In this document: one piece after another, positions 16,768 to 26,050 of the stretch | How the letters are laid out: each line of letters starts with the position of its first letter | How positions within the stretch are numbered: the stretch's first letter is position 1 | Source of the DNA: Sphingomonas kyeonggiensis | GTDB lineage: Bacteria > Pseudomonadota > Alphaproteobacteria > Sphingomonadales > Sphingomonadaceae | DNA length: 64,000 nt | Reading direction: 5' to 3' | Assembly (NCBI RefSeq): GCF_014196745.1 | Contig: NZ_JACIEH010000002.1 | Location: forward strand, 310,383-374,382 | Notes under the pieces: generated by a model | Told to the model about the DNA's origin: nothing | The model's database searches: none | The model's input: the letters and a program-made list of their open reading frames with translations, nothing else | Translations under genes and position numbers: made by a program

Positions 16768-17246
16768 TATGCGCCCACCTTGTTCTTGCGGCTCATGCCG
16801 GCGATGTCGAGGACCTCGGGGTTCTGGGCCTCATGGGGATGCGCAGCACCGTTGTAGATGCGCAGGTTGCGCATCTGCTGGCGACCGAGCGGACCGCGCG
16901 GGATCATGCGCTCGACGGCCTTCTCCAGGACGCGCTCCGGGAAGCGGCCTTCGAGGACCTTGGCGGCGGTGATGCCCTTGATGCCGCCCGCATAGCCGGT
17001 GTGCTTGTAGTACACCTTCTGGGCCAGCTTCTTGCCGGTGAAACGGATCTTGTCCGCGTTGATCACGATGACATTGTCACCGCAATCGACGTGCGGGGTG
17101 AAGCTCGTCTTGTGCTTGCCGCGCAGGACGTTGGCGATCACCACGGCTGCACGACCGACGATCAGCCCTTCGGCGTCGACGATGTGCCACTTCTTCTCCA
17201 CCTCGGCCGGCTTCGCCGACTTGGTGGTCTTCATCAGCGCCTTCAT
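16767..17246 (-). CDS. rplM: 50S ribosomal protein L13
   Basis: A 159-residue L13, an early-assembling large-subunit protein. It shows [33 protein letters not shown] and [20 protein letters not shown]. The ATG at 17246 has GAAAGG upstream; the open frame continues to 17573 without family similarity. It forms the usual rplM-rpsI operon. Confidence 0.97.
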   Translation of the reverse strand: MKALMKTTKSAKPAEVEKKWHIVDAEGLIVGRAAVVIANVLRGKHKTSFTPHVDCGDNVIVINADKIRFTGKKLAQKVYYKHTGYAGGIKGITAAKVLEGRFPERVLEKAVERMIPRGPLGRQQMRNLRIYNGAAHPHEAQNPEVLDIAGMSRKNKVGA

Positions 17247-17391
17247 GGGCTGGGACCTTTCGAGTATGAAACGCGAGCGCGCCGCCGTTTCCGGCAGCGC
17301 GGTTGATGGCCCTCTGACGATTCGGATTGGAAAAGTCAAGAAAAGCGCGGGTTTGCTGACGGGTATCTGAATACCGCGGTCCGATTTCCCC

Positions 17392-18342
17392 TCAGTGCAG
17401 CCAGGAGAGGGTGAGCGTTTCGACTGGGACCTCCTTGCCGTCGATCTTTGCGGTGCGGCGGCTTTCGAAGCGGAGCGGCATGCCGCTGGGCAGGTCGATA
17501 AGCGTGGTGGATCCCTCGGTGACCAGCATTTCGGGCATCTTCTCGGCGAATTCCCGCTTGAGCTTCTCGCCATCCCTGGACGTGCCGAAGCGGTCGACCA
17601 TGCGGGCCATCAGCTGCTTCAGCGATTCCGGATCGATCTCCGAGCGGGAGACGAGCGTGGCGGTGCGGCCCGGCTCGGCGGTGGTCAGGGTCACGGTGAC
17701 GTCCATCGTCACGCTGCCGCCGAGCAGCGGCACCTGCTGCGCCATCGGCGTCCGTATCGCTTCGCCGACCTTCATCGACAGTCCGCCGCCGCCGAACAGC
17801 GGATCGACATTGCGCAGCAGCATCGAAGGGGCGGTCTCTGCCGTGAGCGCAGTGAACATCGCGCGGATCTGCGGCATGACCCTGTCGCGCTCGTTGGCCG
17901 GGATGATGGCCGCGGCCGCATCGACTGCGGCCATCATCCGCGCCTGCGCCGCCGGCCAGTCGCGGACGCGCAGCACGTTTCCCTCGGCATCGAGGTCGAA
18001 GGCAATCGGCGTGCCAGTGAAGGGCGCGACCATGGGCGCGACTGTAGGCGCGTGCATCTCGGCCGGAAGCGATGCGGGGTCCATCCGCCAATGCGCGACG
18101 AAACCGTCGCCCGCCCTGGCGAAGTGGAGTTCCTCGACCCAGTTCGTCACCACGGCCGGCCAGTCCTTGCGCGCGGCGCGGTCGCGGACGACGCGGTAGC
18201 GCAGGGGCGTGTCGAGCGGCGGGTTGAAGACGATGTCGATGGTCGCGGGGGTGGCTGCGGCGCCCGATTGTGCGGCGGCCGGGGCCAAGGGCACGAGGCA
18301 GGCGAGCAGTGCGGCGGCGGCTCCGGTCAGAATCGAACGCAT
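17392..18342 (-). CDS. exported protein of unknown function (pair member 1)
   Basis: A 316-residue protein with a signal peptide ([23 protein letters not shown]). The mature part is beta-rich and starts [15 protein letters not shown]; the upstream gene's product starts similarly (LFSPPIDVPLRVVT), so the two look like distant paralogs. Two cysteines are absent from the mature part and no catalytic motif is visible. Good ribosome-binding site (AAAGGGGAAA) before ATG 18342. Probably periplasmic; function unknown. Confidence 0.72.
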   Translation of the reverse strand: MRSILTGAAAALLACLVPLAPAAAQSGAAATPATIDIVFNPPLDTPLRYRVVRDRAARKDWPAVVTNWVEELHFARAGDGFVAHWRMDPASLPAEMHAPTVAPMVAPFTGTPIAFDLDAEGNVLRVRDWPAAQARMMAAVDAAAAIIPANERDRVMPQIRAMFTALTAETAPSMLLRNVDPLFGGGGLSMKVGEAIRTPMAQQVPLLGGSVTMDVTVTLTTAEPGRTATLVSRSEIDPESLKQLMARMVDRFGTSRDGEKLKREFAEKMPEMLVTEGSTTLIDLPSGMPLRFESRRTAKIDGKEVPVETLTLSWLH

Positions 18343-18386
18343 GGATTTCCCCTTTGCCGGGACACGGCCATGGCGCCACGGCCAAG

Positions 18387-19151
18387 TCAATTGCCGTCGG
18401 CGACCGGCTCCACGGCGAGCAGGGTGATGCTGACCTTCTCCAGTCCGCCCGAGCGGATGCGTAGGGTCTTGCTCGCCCGGGTGACGAGGCCGGTGCGCGG
18501 ATCGACTTCGGTGACGCGATCGAGGGTGACGCCCTCGGCAGCGGCGCTGGTGGTGCTGCGCAGCCGTCCGTCGGGGAGGGCCACGACGGTGCGCGTCCCG
18601 TCGAGCGATGTCGCACCGCCATGGATCGCGCGGCCGGGCAGGCGGACCGGCGTGGTGCCGGGCGTCATCGTCTCGTCGGCGATCACCGCCAGGGCGAACG
18701 AGGCGAGCATCGCGCGCTGTCGCTCGGGTGGCAGTGCCCGCAGGGGCGTGGCGATCCGCGCCGCGAGCTTCTGGCGCTCGGACGGCGCGAGAGAACGGCG
18801 TTCGGCGGCGCTGCTGGCGGCGCGCTGGCAGAAGCGCTCCCATAGGGCCGGCATGTCGTCGATCGTGGTCACCGCGCCGCTTCGATCGAGATGGAAGACG
18901 AGCATGTGGCCGGACAGGGCGCCAAAGCCGGCCTCGTAGAGCGCGCCGCTGACATCGCCGGTGTCGCCCGTCGCGCTGCGGAGCGTCACTTCGGCGCGAT
19001 AGCCCTCGCCTTCGCGCAGGAAGCGGAGGTGGCGCTCCATGCGATAGAGGCGGTCATCTTCACGGCGTTCGGTGACGACACGGAGCGGCACGTCGATCGG
19101 TGGGGAGAAAAGCGCCACGCTTGCCTGGAGGACAATCGCGGCGAGCAGCAT
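18387..19151 (-). CDS. exported protein of unknown function (pair member 2)
   Basis: A 254-residue protein with a short hydrophobic N-terminus (MLLAAIVLQASVALF) that may be a signal sequence. The mature start and general strand pattern resemble the following gene at 17392-18342 (PPxDxPLR motif in both). Its ATG overlaps the cutA stop by one base (TGATG), making it part of the COX15-cutA operon. Function unknown. Confidence 0.7.
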   Translation of the reverse strand: MLLAAIVLQASVALFSPPIDVPLRVVTERREDDRLYRMERHLRFLREGEGYRAEVTLRSATGDTGDVSGALYEAGFGALSGHMLVFHLDRSGAVTTIDDMPALWERFCQRAASSAAERRSLAPSERQKLAARIATPLRALPPERQRAMLASFALAVIADETMTPGTTPVRLPGRAIHGGATSLDGTRTVVALPDGRLRSTTSAAAEGVTLDRVTEVDPRTGLVTRASKTLRIRSGGLEKVSITLLAVEPVADGN

Positions 19152-19465
19152 CAGCGCGTCTCGGCTTCCACCCAGGCGGTGACATCGGCGCCGGCAGTGG
19201 CGGTCCAGCTTTCGATCACCGGCAGGTCATAGGGGTGGAGCACGGCGATCCGCTCACGCAGGCGGGTGGCGAGCATCGGGCGGGTCTTGAACAGCACCGG
19301 CACTTCCTCGGCCCGCTCGAGTTCGCCGTGCCACAGGTAGAGCGAGGTGCAGGGGGCGAGGATGTTGGCGCAGGCGGCGAGGCGCTCGGCCAGCACTGTC
19401 TCGGCGACGCGCTCGGCATCCGCCCGCGTGGCGAAGGTCACGTAGAAGAGCGCGAGCTCGCTCAA
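19151..19465 (-). CDS. cutA: divalent-cation tolerance protein CutA
   Basis: A 104-residue CutA1 protein, a trimeric cytosolic PII-like fold linked to copper/divalent cation tolerance. The hallmark stretches are VLAERLAACANIL and CTSLYLWHGELERAEEV, then HPYDLPVI and a C-terminal WVEAETR. The start is a TTG (19465) that overlaps the COX15 stop as TTGA. Its place after COX15, a heme A synthase for copper-containing oxidase, is compatible with metal handling. Confidence 0.93.
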   Translation of the reverse strand: MSELALFYVTFATRADAERVAETVLAERLAACANILAPCTSLYLWHGELERAEEVPVLFKTRPMLATRLRERIAVLHPYDLPVIESWTATAGADVTAWVEAETR

Positions 19466-20490
19466 GCGCGCTTGCCGCCCGCGACATGGGCGCCCCAGAC
19501 GGTGGCGATGACGACCAGCGCACCGGTCAGCTGGTGGAGCGCGGCGAGCCAGATCGGCATGCCCGCCATCACCGTGGCGATGCCGAGCAGGATCTGGGTG
19601 CCGAAGGCGCTGTGGATCGCGATCGAGGCGCGACGATCGGCGGCACGCACCTTGCGCGACAGCACGACCAGCGCCGCCACCGCCACCCAGGCCCACCAGC
19701 GATGGATGAAATGGACCACCGCCGGATCGGAGAAGAGGATATGGCCAAGGCTCTGGCCGGCCTGGCTGACGCCCGGGAAGAAATGGCCGTTCATCAGCGG
19801 CCACTGGTCGGTCACCAGGCCCGCGCGAAGGCCCGCGACGAGCGCGCCGTAGAAGAGCTGGACGGCGAGGATGACGAGCACAATGGAGGCGAGGCCGGTG
19901 AGGCGGGCCGGGCGGGCGCGGGAATTGCGCTTGAGGGCGAGCAGGTCGAGCGCGGTCCAGATGATGCCGCCCAGCGTGAACAGCGCGGTCATCAGGTGCG
20001 CGGCGAGCCAGAAATGGTCGACCGCGGTGCTGGTCTTGTTCAGGCCCGACTTGACCATCCACCAGCCGAGTGCGCCCTGCAGCCCGCCCAGCGCGAGCAG
20101 CGCGATCAGTCGCCAGCCATAGCCCCTGGGGATGGCGCGGCGGATCCAGAACCAGACCAGGGGCAGGGCGAAGGCGAGGCCGATCACGCGGCCGAGCAGC
20201 CGGTGGAGATATTCCCAGAAGAAGATGTTCTTGAACTCGGCCAGCGTCATGCCGCGGTTCAGCTGCTCGTACTGGCCGATCTGCTGGTAGCGGGCGAACT
20301 CGGCCTGCCATGCCGCTTCGGTGAGCGGCGGGATGGTGCCGGTGAACGGCTTCCACTCGGTGATCGACAGGCCAGATTCCGTCAGGCGGGTGATGCCGCC
20401 GATCACCACCATCAGCACGATCAGCGCCGCGACGGCGAACAGCCAGTGGGCAAGGGCGCGGGGGCGGGCGGAAGCGGGGAGCGAAGTCAT
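19462..20490 (-). CDS. ctaA: heme A synthase (COX15/CtaA family)
   Basis: Oxidises heme O to heme A for cytochrome c oxidase in the inner membrane. The 342-residue protein has about eight transmembrane helices and conserved blocks IGGITRLTESGLSITEWKP near residue 30, WEYLHRLLGR, WWMVKSGL, FWLAAHL, FIHRWWAWV and ALHQLTGAL, whose histidines ligate heme. ATG 20490 is used; a GTG nine bases upstream is possible and neither has a clear ribosome-binding site. First gene of the ctaA-cutA-unknown operon. Confidence 0.95.
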   Translation of the reverse strand: MTSLPASARPRALAHWLFAVAALIVLMVVIGGITRLTESGLSITEWKPFTGTIPPLTEAAWQAEFARYQQIGQYEQLNRGMTLAEFKNIFFWEYLHRLLGRVIGLAFALPLVWFWIRRAIPRGYGWRLIALLALGGLQGALGWWMVKSGLNKTSTAVDHFWLAAHLMTALFTLGGIIWTALDLLALKRNSRARPARLTGLASIVLVILAVQLFYGALVAGLRAGLVTDQWPLMNGHFFPGVSQAGQSLGHILFSDPAVVHFIHRWWAWVAVAALVVLSRKVRAADRRASIAIHSAFGTQILLGIATVMAGMPIWLAALHQLTGALVVIATVWGAHVAGGKRA

Positions 20491-20584
20491 CTGCAGCACG
20501 GGCGGAGGTGTAGTTCCGAAGAATGGCGATGGCGAGTCCTGCCCCGGCCCCGCGCGCACGGCTTTGACCGGAGGCAAACTGCCG

Positions 20585-20605
20585 CCCATGCCTTGAGGGC
20601 ATGGG
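20585..20605. promoter_or_regulatory. 8-bp stem hairpin in the ctaA/amidohydrolase divergent gap
   Basis: CCCATGCC (20585-20592) and GGCATGGG (20598-20605) are perfect inverted repeats with a five-base loop. They lie between two divergent starts. It may be an operator or leader hairpin; no T-run follows on either strand, so it is not a standard terminator. Confidence 0.4.
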
Positions 20606-20622
20606 GGTATACCCATTTTGGC

Positions 20623-20640
20623 GATTCGCGCGCGCGAATC
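20623..20640. promoter_or_regulatory. 18-bp perfect palindrome between divergent genes
   Basis: GATTCGCGCGCGCGAATC reads the same on both strands. It lies 46 bases before the amidohydrolase ATG and 133 bases before the ctaA ATG, a position fitting an operator. Alternating GC also makes it a potential Z-DNA or cruciform site. No binding protein can be named. Confidence 0.4.
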
Positions 20641-20685
20641 TTGCGCGCATAGTCCGGCAAAAGGGTCGTAAACGGGGGTTTAGGC

Positions 20686-22239
20686 ATGAGCCAGCGTCTC
20701 ACAAGACGGCAGGCAATCGGCGGAGCCGTGGTCGCGGGCAGCATGGCGAGCCTGGCGAGCTGGCCGGGGCTCGCGACGCTGGCGGTGGCGCCGACGACCT
20801 TGTTCCGAGAAGTACTGCTGGTCGATGGCACGGGCATGGCGCCCCGGCTCGCCAATGTGCTGGTGGCGGACGACCGGATCCTGCGGATCGATCCGCCGTC
20901 CTCGAACGGGGAGGCGACCCGGGTCATCGCTGGCGAGGGACGGGTGCTCGCGCCCGGCTTCATCGACATGCACAGCCATGGCGACCCGCTGGAGGACAGC
21001 TACGAAGCCTTCCTGGCGATGGGCGTCACCACGATCACGCTGGGACAGGACGGCAGCGGGCCACGGCTGGGCAAGGATGGGGATCCCCGGCCCTGGATGC
21101 AGGCGGTCGATCGGGCGGACATCGACATCAACGTCGCCTTGCTCGCCAGCCACGGTACGCTGCGCCGTGCAGCGGGGGTGTCGGACGCGGTTCGCCACGT
21201 CGATGTCGCCGGGCTCGCGCGGATGGCGGCGCAGCTCGAGGCGGAGCTGAAGGCCGGGGCATTCGGCCTGTCCTATGGCCTGGAATATGTGCCGGGTATC
21301 TATTCGGAGACCGCCGAGCTGACCAATCTCGGCCGGGTGGTCGCCAAATATGGCGGCGTGGTGATGAGCCATATGCGCTCGGAGAATGACGAGGAGATCA
21401 AGGCCTCGATCGACGAGCTGATCGCCTCCTCGCTGCCGGCGCGGCCGCACATCTCGCACCTGAAGGTGGTGTTCGGGAAAGGCGAGGCGCGGGCGCGCGA
21501 ACTGCTCGCCTTCCTCGCCGAGAAGCGCCGCCAGGGGATCGACCTGACCGCCGACCAGTATCCCTATGAGGCCGGCTATACCGGCATCGCGATCCTCTTC
21601 CCCAAATGGGCGCTGCCGCCGACCGACTATGCCAAGGTCGTGGCCGAGCGCCGCCAGGAGCTGCGCGACTATCTGGTTCAGCGCATGACCCGGCGCGGCG
21701 GGCCGGAAGCGCTGCTGATCGGCACCGCGCCCTATGCCGGCAAGACGCTGGCCCAGGCGGCGCAGGAGGCCGGGCTCCATTATGCCGATTTCCTGATCAA
21801 GATCGGTCCACAGAGCGGATCGGGTGCGCATTTCACCCAGGACAAGGCGCTGCAGGACGTGCTGCTCGTCGATCCCTTCGTCGCCTTCTCGACTGATGGC
21901 GGGCCGGGCATGCGCCACCCGCGCGCGACCGGGACCTATGCCAAGCTGATCGAGGAATATGTGGTGCGCGACCGCAAGCTCAGCATCGAGGAGATGGTGC
22001 GCAAGGGCACCGGCTTCCCGGCCCATATCCTGCGGCTAGCCGATCGCGGCGTGATCCGCCCGGGGATGAAGGCCGATGTGATCCTGTTCGATCCGAAGCG
22101 GGTGAAGGCGCGCTCCACCTATGTCGATCCTTTCGCCAAGGCCGTGGGGATCGACTTGGTGATGCTGGGCGGTGAGCCGGCCTATGAGGGCGGCGTGCGG
22201 GTGGGGAGAAGCGGGCGGTTGCTGCGGGCGGGGCGATAG
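20686..22239 (+). CDS. exported N-acyl-D-amino-acid deacylase-family amidohydrolase
   Basis: A 517-residue amidohydrolase with a twin-arginine-like signal (LTRRQAIGGAVVAGSMASLA). The metal site begins with GFIDMHSHGDPLEDSYEA (HxH) and ends with the catalytic Asp in FSTDGGPG; HLKVVFGKGEAR and GFPAHILRLADRGVI are typical of D-aminoacylases. These enzymes remove N-acyl groups from D-amino acids, or act on related amides. Its location across the envelope would suit scavenging of D-amino-acid derivatives, perhaps linked to the D-Glu locus at 45-56 kb, but they are far apart. Confidence 0.85.
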   Translation: MSQRLTRRQAIGGAVVAGSMASLASWPGLATLAVAPTTLFREVLLVDGTGMAPRLANVLVADDRILRIDPPSSNGEATRVIAGEGRVLAPGFIDMHSHGDPLEDSYEAFLAMGVTTITLGQDGSGPRLGKDGDPRPWMQAVDRADIDINVALLASHGTLRRAAGVSDAVRHVDVAGLARMAAQLEAELKAGAFGLSYGLEYVPGIYSETAELTNLGRVVAKYGGVVMSHMRSENDEEIKASIDELIASSLPARPHISHLKVVFGKGEARARELLAFLAEKRRQGIDLTADQYPYEAGYTGIAILFPKWALPPTDYAKVVAERRQELRDYLVQRMTRRGGPEALLIGTAPYAGKTLAQAAQEAGLHYADFLIKIGPQSGSGAHFTQDKALQDVLLVDPFVAFSTDGGPGMRHPRATGTYAKLIEEYVVRDRKLSIEEMVRKGTGFPAHILRLADRGVIRPGMKADVILFDPKRVKARSTYVDPFAKAVGIDLVMLGGEPAYEGGVRVGRSGRLLRAGR

Positions 22240-22254
22240 CTTCCCATCGCTTCT

Positions 22255-22349
22255 CCCCGGCGAAGGCCGGGGCCCAGTCCTTGAAAGTCACGCGCCTTGG
22301 CGCGTCTTCGTCGCGCACTGCTTAGTCTGGGCCCCGGCCTTCGCCGGGG
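22255..22349. repeat. 23-bp perfect inverted repeat, intergenic element
   Basis: Arms at 22255-22277 and 22327-22349 are perfectly complementary over 23 bases, each containing CCCCGGC-GAAG-GCCGGGG, which is itself a small hairpin. The middle has a second palindrome, CGCGCCTTGGCGCG (22291-22304). It lies between the amidohydrolase and serine hydrolase stops and may act as a bidirectional transcript end. It resembles the REP-like units at 139 and 29411 in style but not in exact sequence. Confidence 0.75.
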
Positions 22350-22374
22350 AAATGCTCATCGCACGCGCTACGTC

Positions 22375-23571
22375 TTACTTCCCGCCCTTCGCCACCGCTT
22401 TGCACAGCCCGTCGGTCGCCAGTGCGATGCGGGATTCGGGCATGTCGCGGTTGGCGGGATCGTTCTCCACGCCGCGCGTCTCGGTGTTGAAAGTCAGCAG
22501 GCTGCCCATGTGCTGGTCCGGGCACAGGCTCAGATAGGCGCGGAAGCCGTTCTGGTCGCCATTGTGGCCGACGATGCGGATGCCGTCGGTCTTGTCGAGG
22601 AAGAAGGACAGGCCGCTCCAGGTGGTCGGCGCCATCCGGCCCTGGGTGAAATCCTCGCCCGCGCTGATCTGCGGCTGCCACATCTCCTCGAGCGAGGCGC
22701 GCTTGAGGACCAGATCGTACTCCGCTGCCCGCTTCGGTTCGCCGAGCAGGAAGGCAACGTATTTCGCCATGTCCGGCAGTGGTGCGTTGAGCCCGCCGTT
22801 CGACACGGTCACGCCGGTATCGGCATCGAACGGCGCGGGCACGCGCTTGCCGTCCTTGATATAATAGCTGTGGGCGCGGTGGGGCAGCAGATAGGGCGGG
22901 GTGCGGTCGAAATAGCTGGCGTGCATGCCGAGCGGGCGCAGGATGTTCTTGTCGACATAGACTTCGAAATCCTCGCCCGAGAGCCGTTCGATCACCTGGC
23001 CGAGATAGACGATGCCGGGGTTCGAATAGCTGAACCGGCTTCCGGGTTTGAACTTCACTTCGGTGTACGGGATCATCGCCTTCAGCTGTTCCCAGCGGGG
23101 CGGCTCAAAGGGTTGCCATTCCTCGCTCCGCCACGGCCAGGTGCCGTTTCGGAAGCCGGCGCTGTGACTCATCAGCTGGCGGATGGTGATCGCGCTTGGA
23201 TCCCCGAACGGGTCGTGCACCCCGGCGAGCTCGGGCACGTAGCGGATGATCGGATCGTCGAGCTTGAGCAGCCCGCGATCGCGCAGCTGCAGGATCGCGA
23301 TGCCGGTCATCGTCTTGGTGATCGACGCCCAGTGATAGATGGTCGCGGCGTCGACCGGGACATGGGCGTCGGCATCCTGCTCGCCGAGATGATCGGCGAC
23401 CACGGTGCGGCCGTCGCGGATCACGTAGAAGCTGCTGCCGGCGATCCCGGCCTTTGCCACTTCCGCCCGGTGCAGCGCGCGGAAATCGGCCACTGCCTTG
23501 TCGAACCCGCGCTCCTGCGCCGCCGCCGGGGTGGCGGCGAGGGCGAGCAGGAGCAGTGCCGCGCGCCTCAT
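22375..23571 (-). CDS. exported serine beta-lactamase-family hydrolase
   Basis: A 398-residue class C beta-lactamase/D-alanyl-peptidase-fold protein with a signal peptide (MRRAALLLLALAATPAAA). The catalytic motifs are SITK (Ser83, Lys86), SYSNPG for the YxN position and a C-terminal GHNGDQ in place of KTG. Such proteins include esterases and D-amino-acid-specific peptidases as well as lactamases. It overlaps the penicillin acylase gene by ATGA, so two amide- or ester-cleaving exported enzymes are co-expressed. Confidence 0.85.
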   Translation of the reverse strand: MRRAALLLLALAATPAAAQERGFDKAVADFRALHRAEVAKAGIAGSSFYVIRDGRTVVADHLGEQDADAHVPVDAATIYHWASITKTMTGIAILQLRDRGLLKLDDPIIRYVPELAGVHDPFGDPSAITIRQLMSHSAGFRNGTWPWRSEEWQPFEPPRWEQLKAMIPYTEVKFKPGSRFSYSNPGIVYLGQVIERLSGEDFEVYVDKNILRPLGMHASYFDRTPPYLLPHRAHSYYIKDGKRVPAPFDADTGVTVSNGGLNAPLPDMAKYVAFLLGEPKRAAEYDLVLKRASLEEMWQPQISAGEDFTQGRMAPTTWSGLSFFLDKTDGIRIVGHNGDQNGFRAYLSLCPDQHMGSLLTFNTETRGVENDPANRDMPESRIALATDGLCKAVAKGGK

Positions 23572-25925
23572 GCCGGCTTCAGCGTGGTGCGCGTGGCGGC
23601 GCGGGCGTCGACGGCGGCGCGGCTGAACGGCATGGGCTGCATCTGGCCGTTGGCCCAGTTGCGATACTGGTCGCGATAATGCGGCGAGCGCGGATCGGTC
23701 GACTGGCCGGGCAGGATCAGCATCAGCGAATTGTCCCAGGCACCGACATCGATCACCTGGAGATAGGAAGCGCCGCCGCCGACCTGCCAGCTCGACGCAC
23801 CGAGCCAGCGTGCCATCACCGTATAGCCGTCGCCGCCCGAGCCTTCGCCTTCGATCGCCGGGAAGGCCTTCGCAATGGCGGGGATCGCAGAGAGCGGATG
23901 GCGCAGGCGGACCTGGTGGAGCGTGCCATAGCGCCAGGCGGCGGGGTCGGGACCGAGCTTGTCGCGGATCGCGGCCCAGCCGGCGACCAGTGCCGCGTCG
24001 AGCATCGAGTCGCGTGCCGCTGCCGGATCGGCACCGAGCCGGGCATCGGGCCGGGCGAGCAGCTCGAGCAGCAGCGAGGGCGCGATCGAGGGGATCAGGC
24101 CCTTCGCACGCGGGGGCACGATCGCGGCGAGCATGCGCTTGCCGGCCTCGCGCCACACCGCCTCGAACAGGGCGGCGGCGCCGCTGTCCCGGTCGATCCG
24201 CGCATCCCAGGCGCGCAGCATGTCGACCGCCGGTTTGGCGGCGGCTGAGGGCGTCTGGGGAAGCAGCGCGAGGAACTGGCGGGCGGGCGTCGACAGCGTG
24301 TCGTGCTGGAGCGCGACACTGTCGGCCAATGTGTGCTTGTCCTGGGTCTTCAGCACATCGGCGATCCGGTCGTAGCGATAGGGATCGCGGAAAGAGAAGG
24401 CGGGGATGCGGTCGCGCGGCCAGTCGGCGGGCAGGTTGTTCTGGTTGGCCGAGGCGAACCAGCCCTTTGCCGGGTTGTACTCGCTCGGCAGCGACTCGTA
24501 CTTCCGCATGCCGGTCCAGTCGTAGCGGCCGTCGCCGGGCACCGGGAGCAGTCCGTCGCCCTTCTTGCGCACCGGCGCGAAGCCGATCACCTGCCAGCCG
24601 GTATTCCCCTCGACATCGGCATAATGGAAATTGGTCGGCGAGGGGTGGAGTTCGAAGGCCTTGCGCAGACCCTTCCAGTCCTTGGCGAGGTTGATCGCGA
24701 TCATCGCGAAGGCGCCGTCGCCGCCCGGCTGCATCGCGATGGTGGCGAGCGCGGTGGCGCGGCGCTTGTCGGGATTCCACGAGATGACCGGCCCCTGCAC
24801 CGAATAGCGGAGCGTAACCTTGGCGGGCGCGCCGCCCTTCACCGCGATCGCTTCCTCGACCTTTTCGAACCGCTTCCAGCCGCCATCGTGGCGATAGCGT
24901 TCAAGATCGGCGGGATCGAGCTCGAGGATGAACAGGTCGCCCTGGTCGATATGGAAATTGGTGCGGCCAAAGGCGAAGCGATCGGTATGACCCTGCATGA
25001 TGCCGGGCAGGCCGGGCGCGCCGCCGCCGATCAGGTCGAGCCCCGGCGCGGTCAGATGCGCGATGTGGCGCGGGCTGAACCCGCCGATGCCGAGATGCGG
25101 GTCGTTCGCCAGGATCGGCCGGCCGGTGGCGGTGCGCGACGGCGAGACGGTCCAGGCATTGCTGCCGGCATTGGCCCGCTCGACCGAGGCGGCGGCGGGA
25201 TCCTGGCCGGTCAGCTCGGCCCAGGGCAGGCCCTCGATGTTGAGAACGCCCAGATCGGCGGCGCTAACCGCAGCGGCGTCGAGCCCGTCCGGCACCTGCA
25301 TCTTCCAGGCCGGGCGGAGCGGCGCGATGATCGCGTCGAGGTCGAGCATGCCGATCGCGGCCAGCTGGGCGCGGCGCACCTCGTCATCGACATTGCCGCT
25401 CGCCGCCTCGCGGGCGCGGACCAGGTCGCGGAGGTCCCAGCGGATTGGGATGACCTGGAGGATTCGATATTCGAGGGGGAGTAGCGTGGGATCGGCGATT
25501 ACCTCGTCGATACGCGCGTTGATCCCGGCGATATAGGCCCTGGCGCAGGCGAGGACGTCGGCGGGCACGCGGTGCAGCTCGGCATCCACGTCGCCGCGAT
25601 AGTGGAACAGCCGGGCATTGGCGTCGTGCCTGGCGAAGCGCGCGCCGAACGCCTCGGCCAGGCGTCCGAGCTCGCGGCGGTGCGACAGGTCGATCTGGAA
25701 CAGCCGGTCGCGCGCGACGACATAGCCCTGGCCGAAGAACGCATCGGGGATGCTGGCGGCGCGGATGTGCGGCGTGCCCCAATCGTCGTCGACGATCTCG
25801 ATCGGCGCGCTCGCCCCGCGGACGGTCTGCTGCTGGGTGGTAACCAGCCGGGGCCTTGCCGCGGCGGCGGCACTGGTGAGCAGCGCGGCCGTGGAGCTCA
25901 GCAGGAAGGCGCGGCGGTCGAACAT
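23568..25925 (-). CDS. penicillin acylase-family Ntn hydrolase
   Basis: A 785-residue precursor of the penicillin amidase S45 family: signal sequence (about 1-23), alpha chain with DDWGTPHIRA, spacer, and a beta chain starting at the autoproteolytic NAGSNAW site, Ser255 being the catalytic N-terminal nucleophile. The usual NDPHLGIGG stretch follows. Matured enzymes hydrolyse N-acyl bonds of lactams, homoserine lactones or acyl-amino acids in the periplasm; quorum-signal cleavage is one option. Start is ATG 25925 with GGGGA upstream; the frame is open to 26084. Co-translated with the serine hydrolase. Confidence 0.9.
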   Translation of the reverse strand: MFDRRAFLLSSTAALLTSAAAAARPRLVTTQQQTVRGASAPIEIVDDDWGTPHIRAASIPDAFFGQGYVVARDRLFQIDLSHRRELGRLAEAFGARFARHDANARLFHYRGDVDAELHRVPADVLACARAYIAGINARIDEVIADPTLLPLEYRILQVIPIRWDLRDLVRAREAASGNVDDEVRRAQLAAIGMLDLDAIIAPLRPAWKMQVPDGLDAAAVSAADLGVLNIEGLPWAELTGQDPAAASVERANAGSNAWTVSPSRTATGRPILANDPHLGIGGFSPRHIAHLTAPGLDLIGGGAPGLPGIMQGHTDRFAFGRTNFHIDQGDLFILELDPADLERYRHDGGWKRFEKVEEAIAVKGGAPAKVTLRYSVQGPVISWNPDKRRATALATIAMQPGGDGAFAMIAINLAKDWKGLRKAFELHPSPTNFHYADVEGNTGWQVIGFAPVRKKGDGLLPVPGDGRYDWTGMRKYESLPSEYNPAKGWFASANQNNLPADWPRDRIPAFSFRDPYRYDRIADVLKTQDKHTLADSVALQHDTLSTPARQFLALLPQTPSAAAKPAVDMLRAWDARIDRDSGAAALFEAVWREAGKRMLAAIVPPRAKGLIPSIAPSLLLELLARPDARLGADPAAARDSMLDAALVAGWAAIRDKLGPDPAAWRYGTLHQVRLRHPLSAIPAIAKAFPAIEGEGSGGDGYTVMARWLGASSWQVGGGASYLQVIDVGAWDNSLMLILPGQSTDPRSPHYRDQYRNWANGQMQPMPFSRAAVDARAATRTTLKPA

Positions 25926-26006
25926 CAGCAAATCCCCTGGCTCTGGCGAGCGCGGAGGTTGGTCCGGCCATGCGCCGCTGTCCATCGGAACAGAAGTTCG
26001 ACGGTA

Positions 26007-26021
26007 ATAACCGGAGGTTAT
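26007..26021. promoter_or_regulatory. 6-3-6 inverted repeat upstream of the acylase gene
   Basis: ATAACC-GGA-GGTTAT lies about 80 bases before the acylase start. It is small but perfectly symmetric, and AT-rich within GC-rich DNA, as many operators are. No regulator is encoded next to it. Confidence 0.3.
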
Positions 26022-26050
26022 CGAGGGGCCTTGCGGGAAGGGGACGGCGC

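Noticed and set aside
20585..20685. Riboswitch in the amidohydrolase leader
   Set aside because: Apart from one hairpin and one palindrome no conserved riboswitch core could be recognised.
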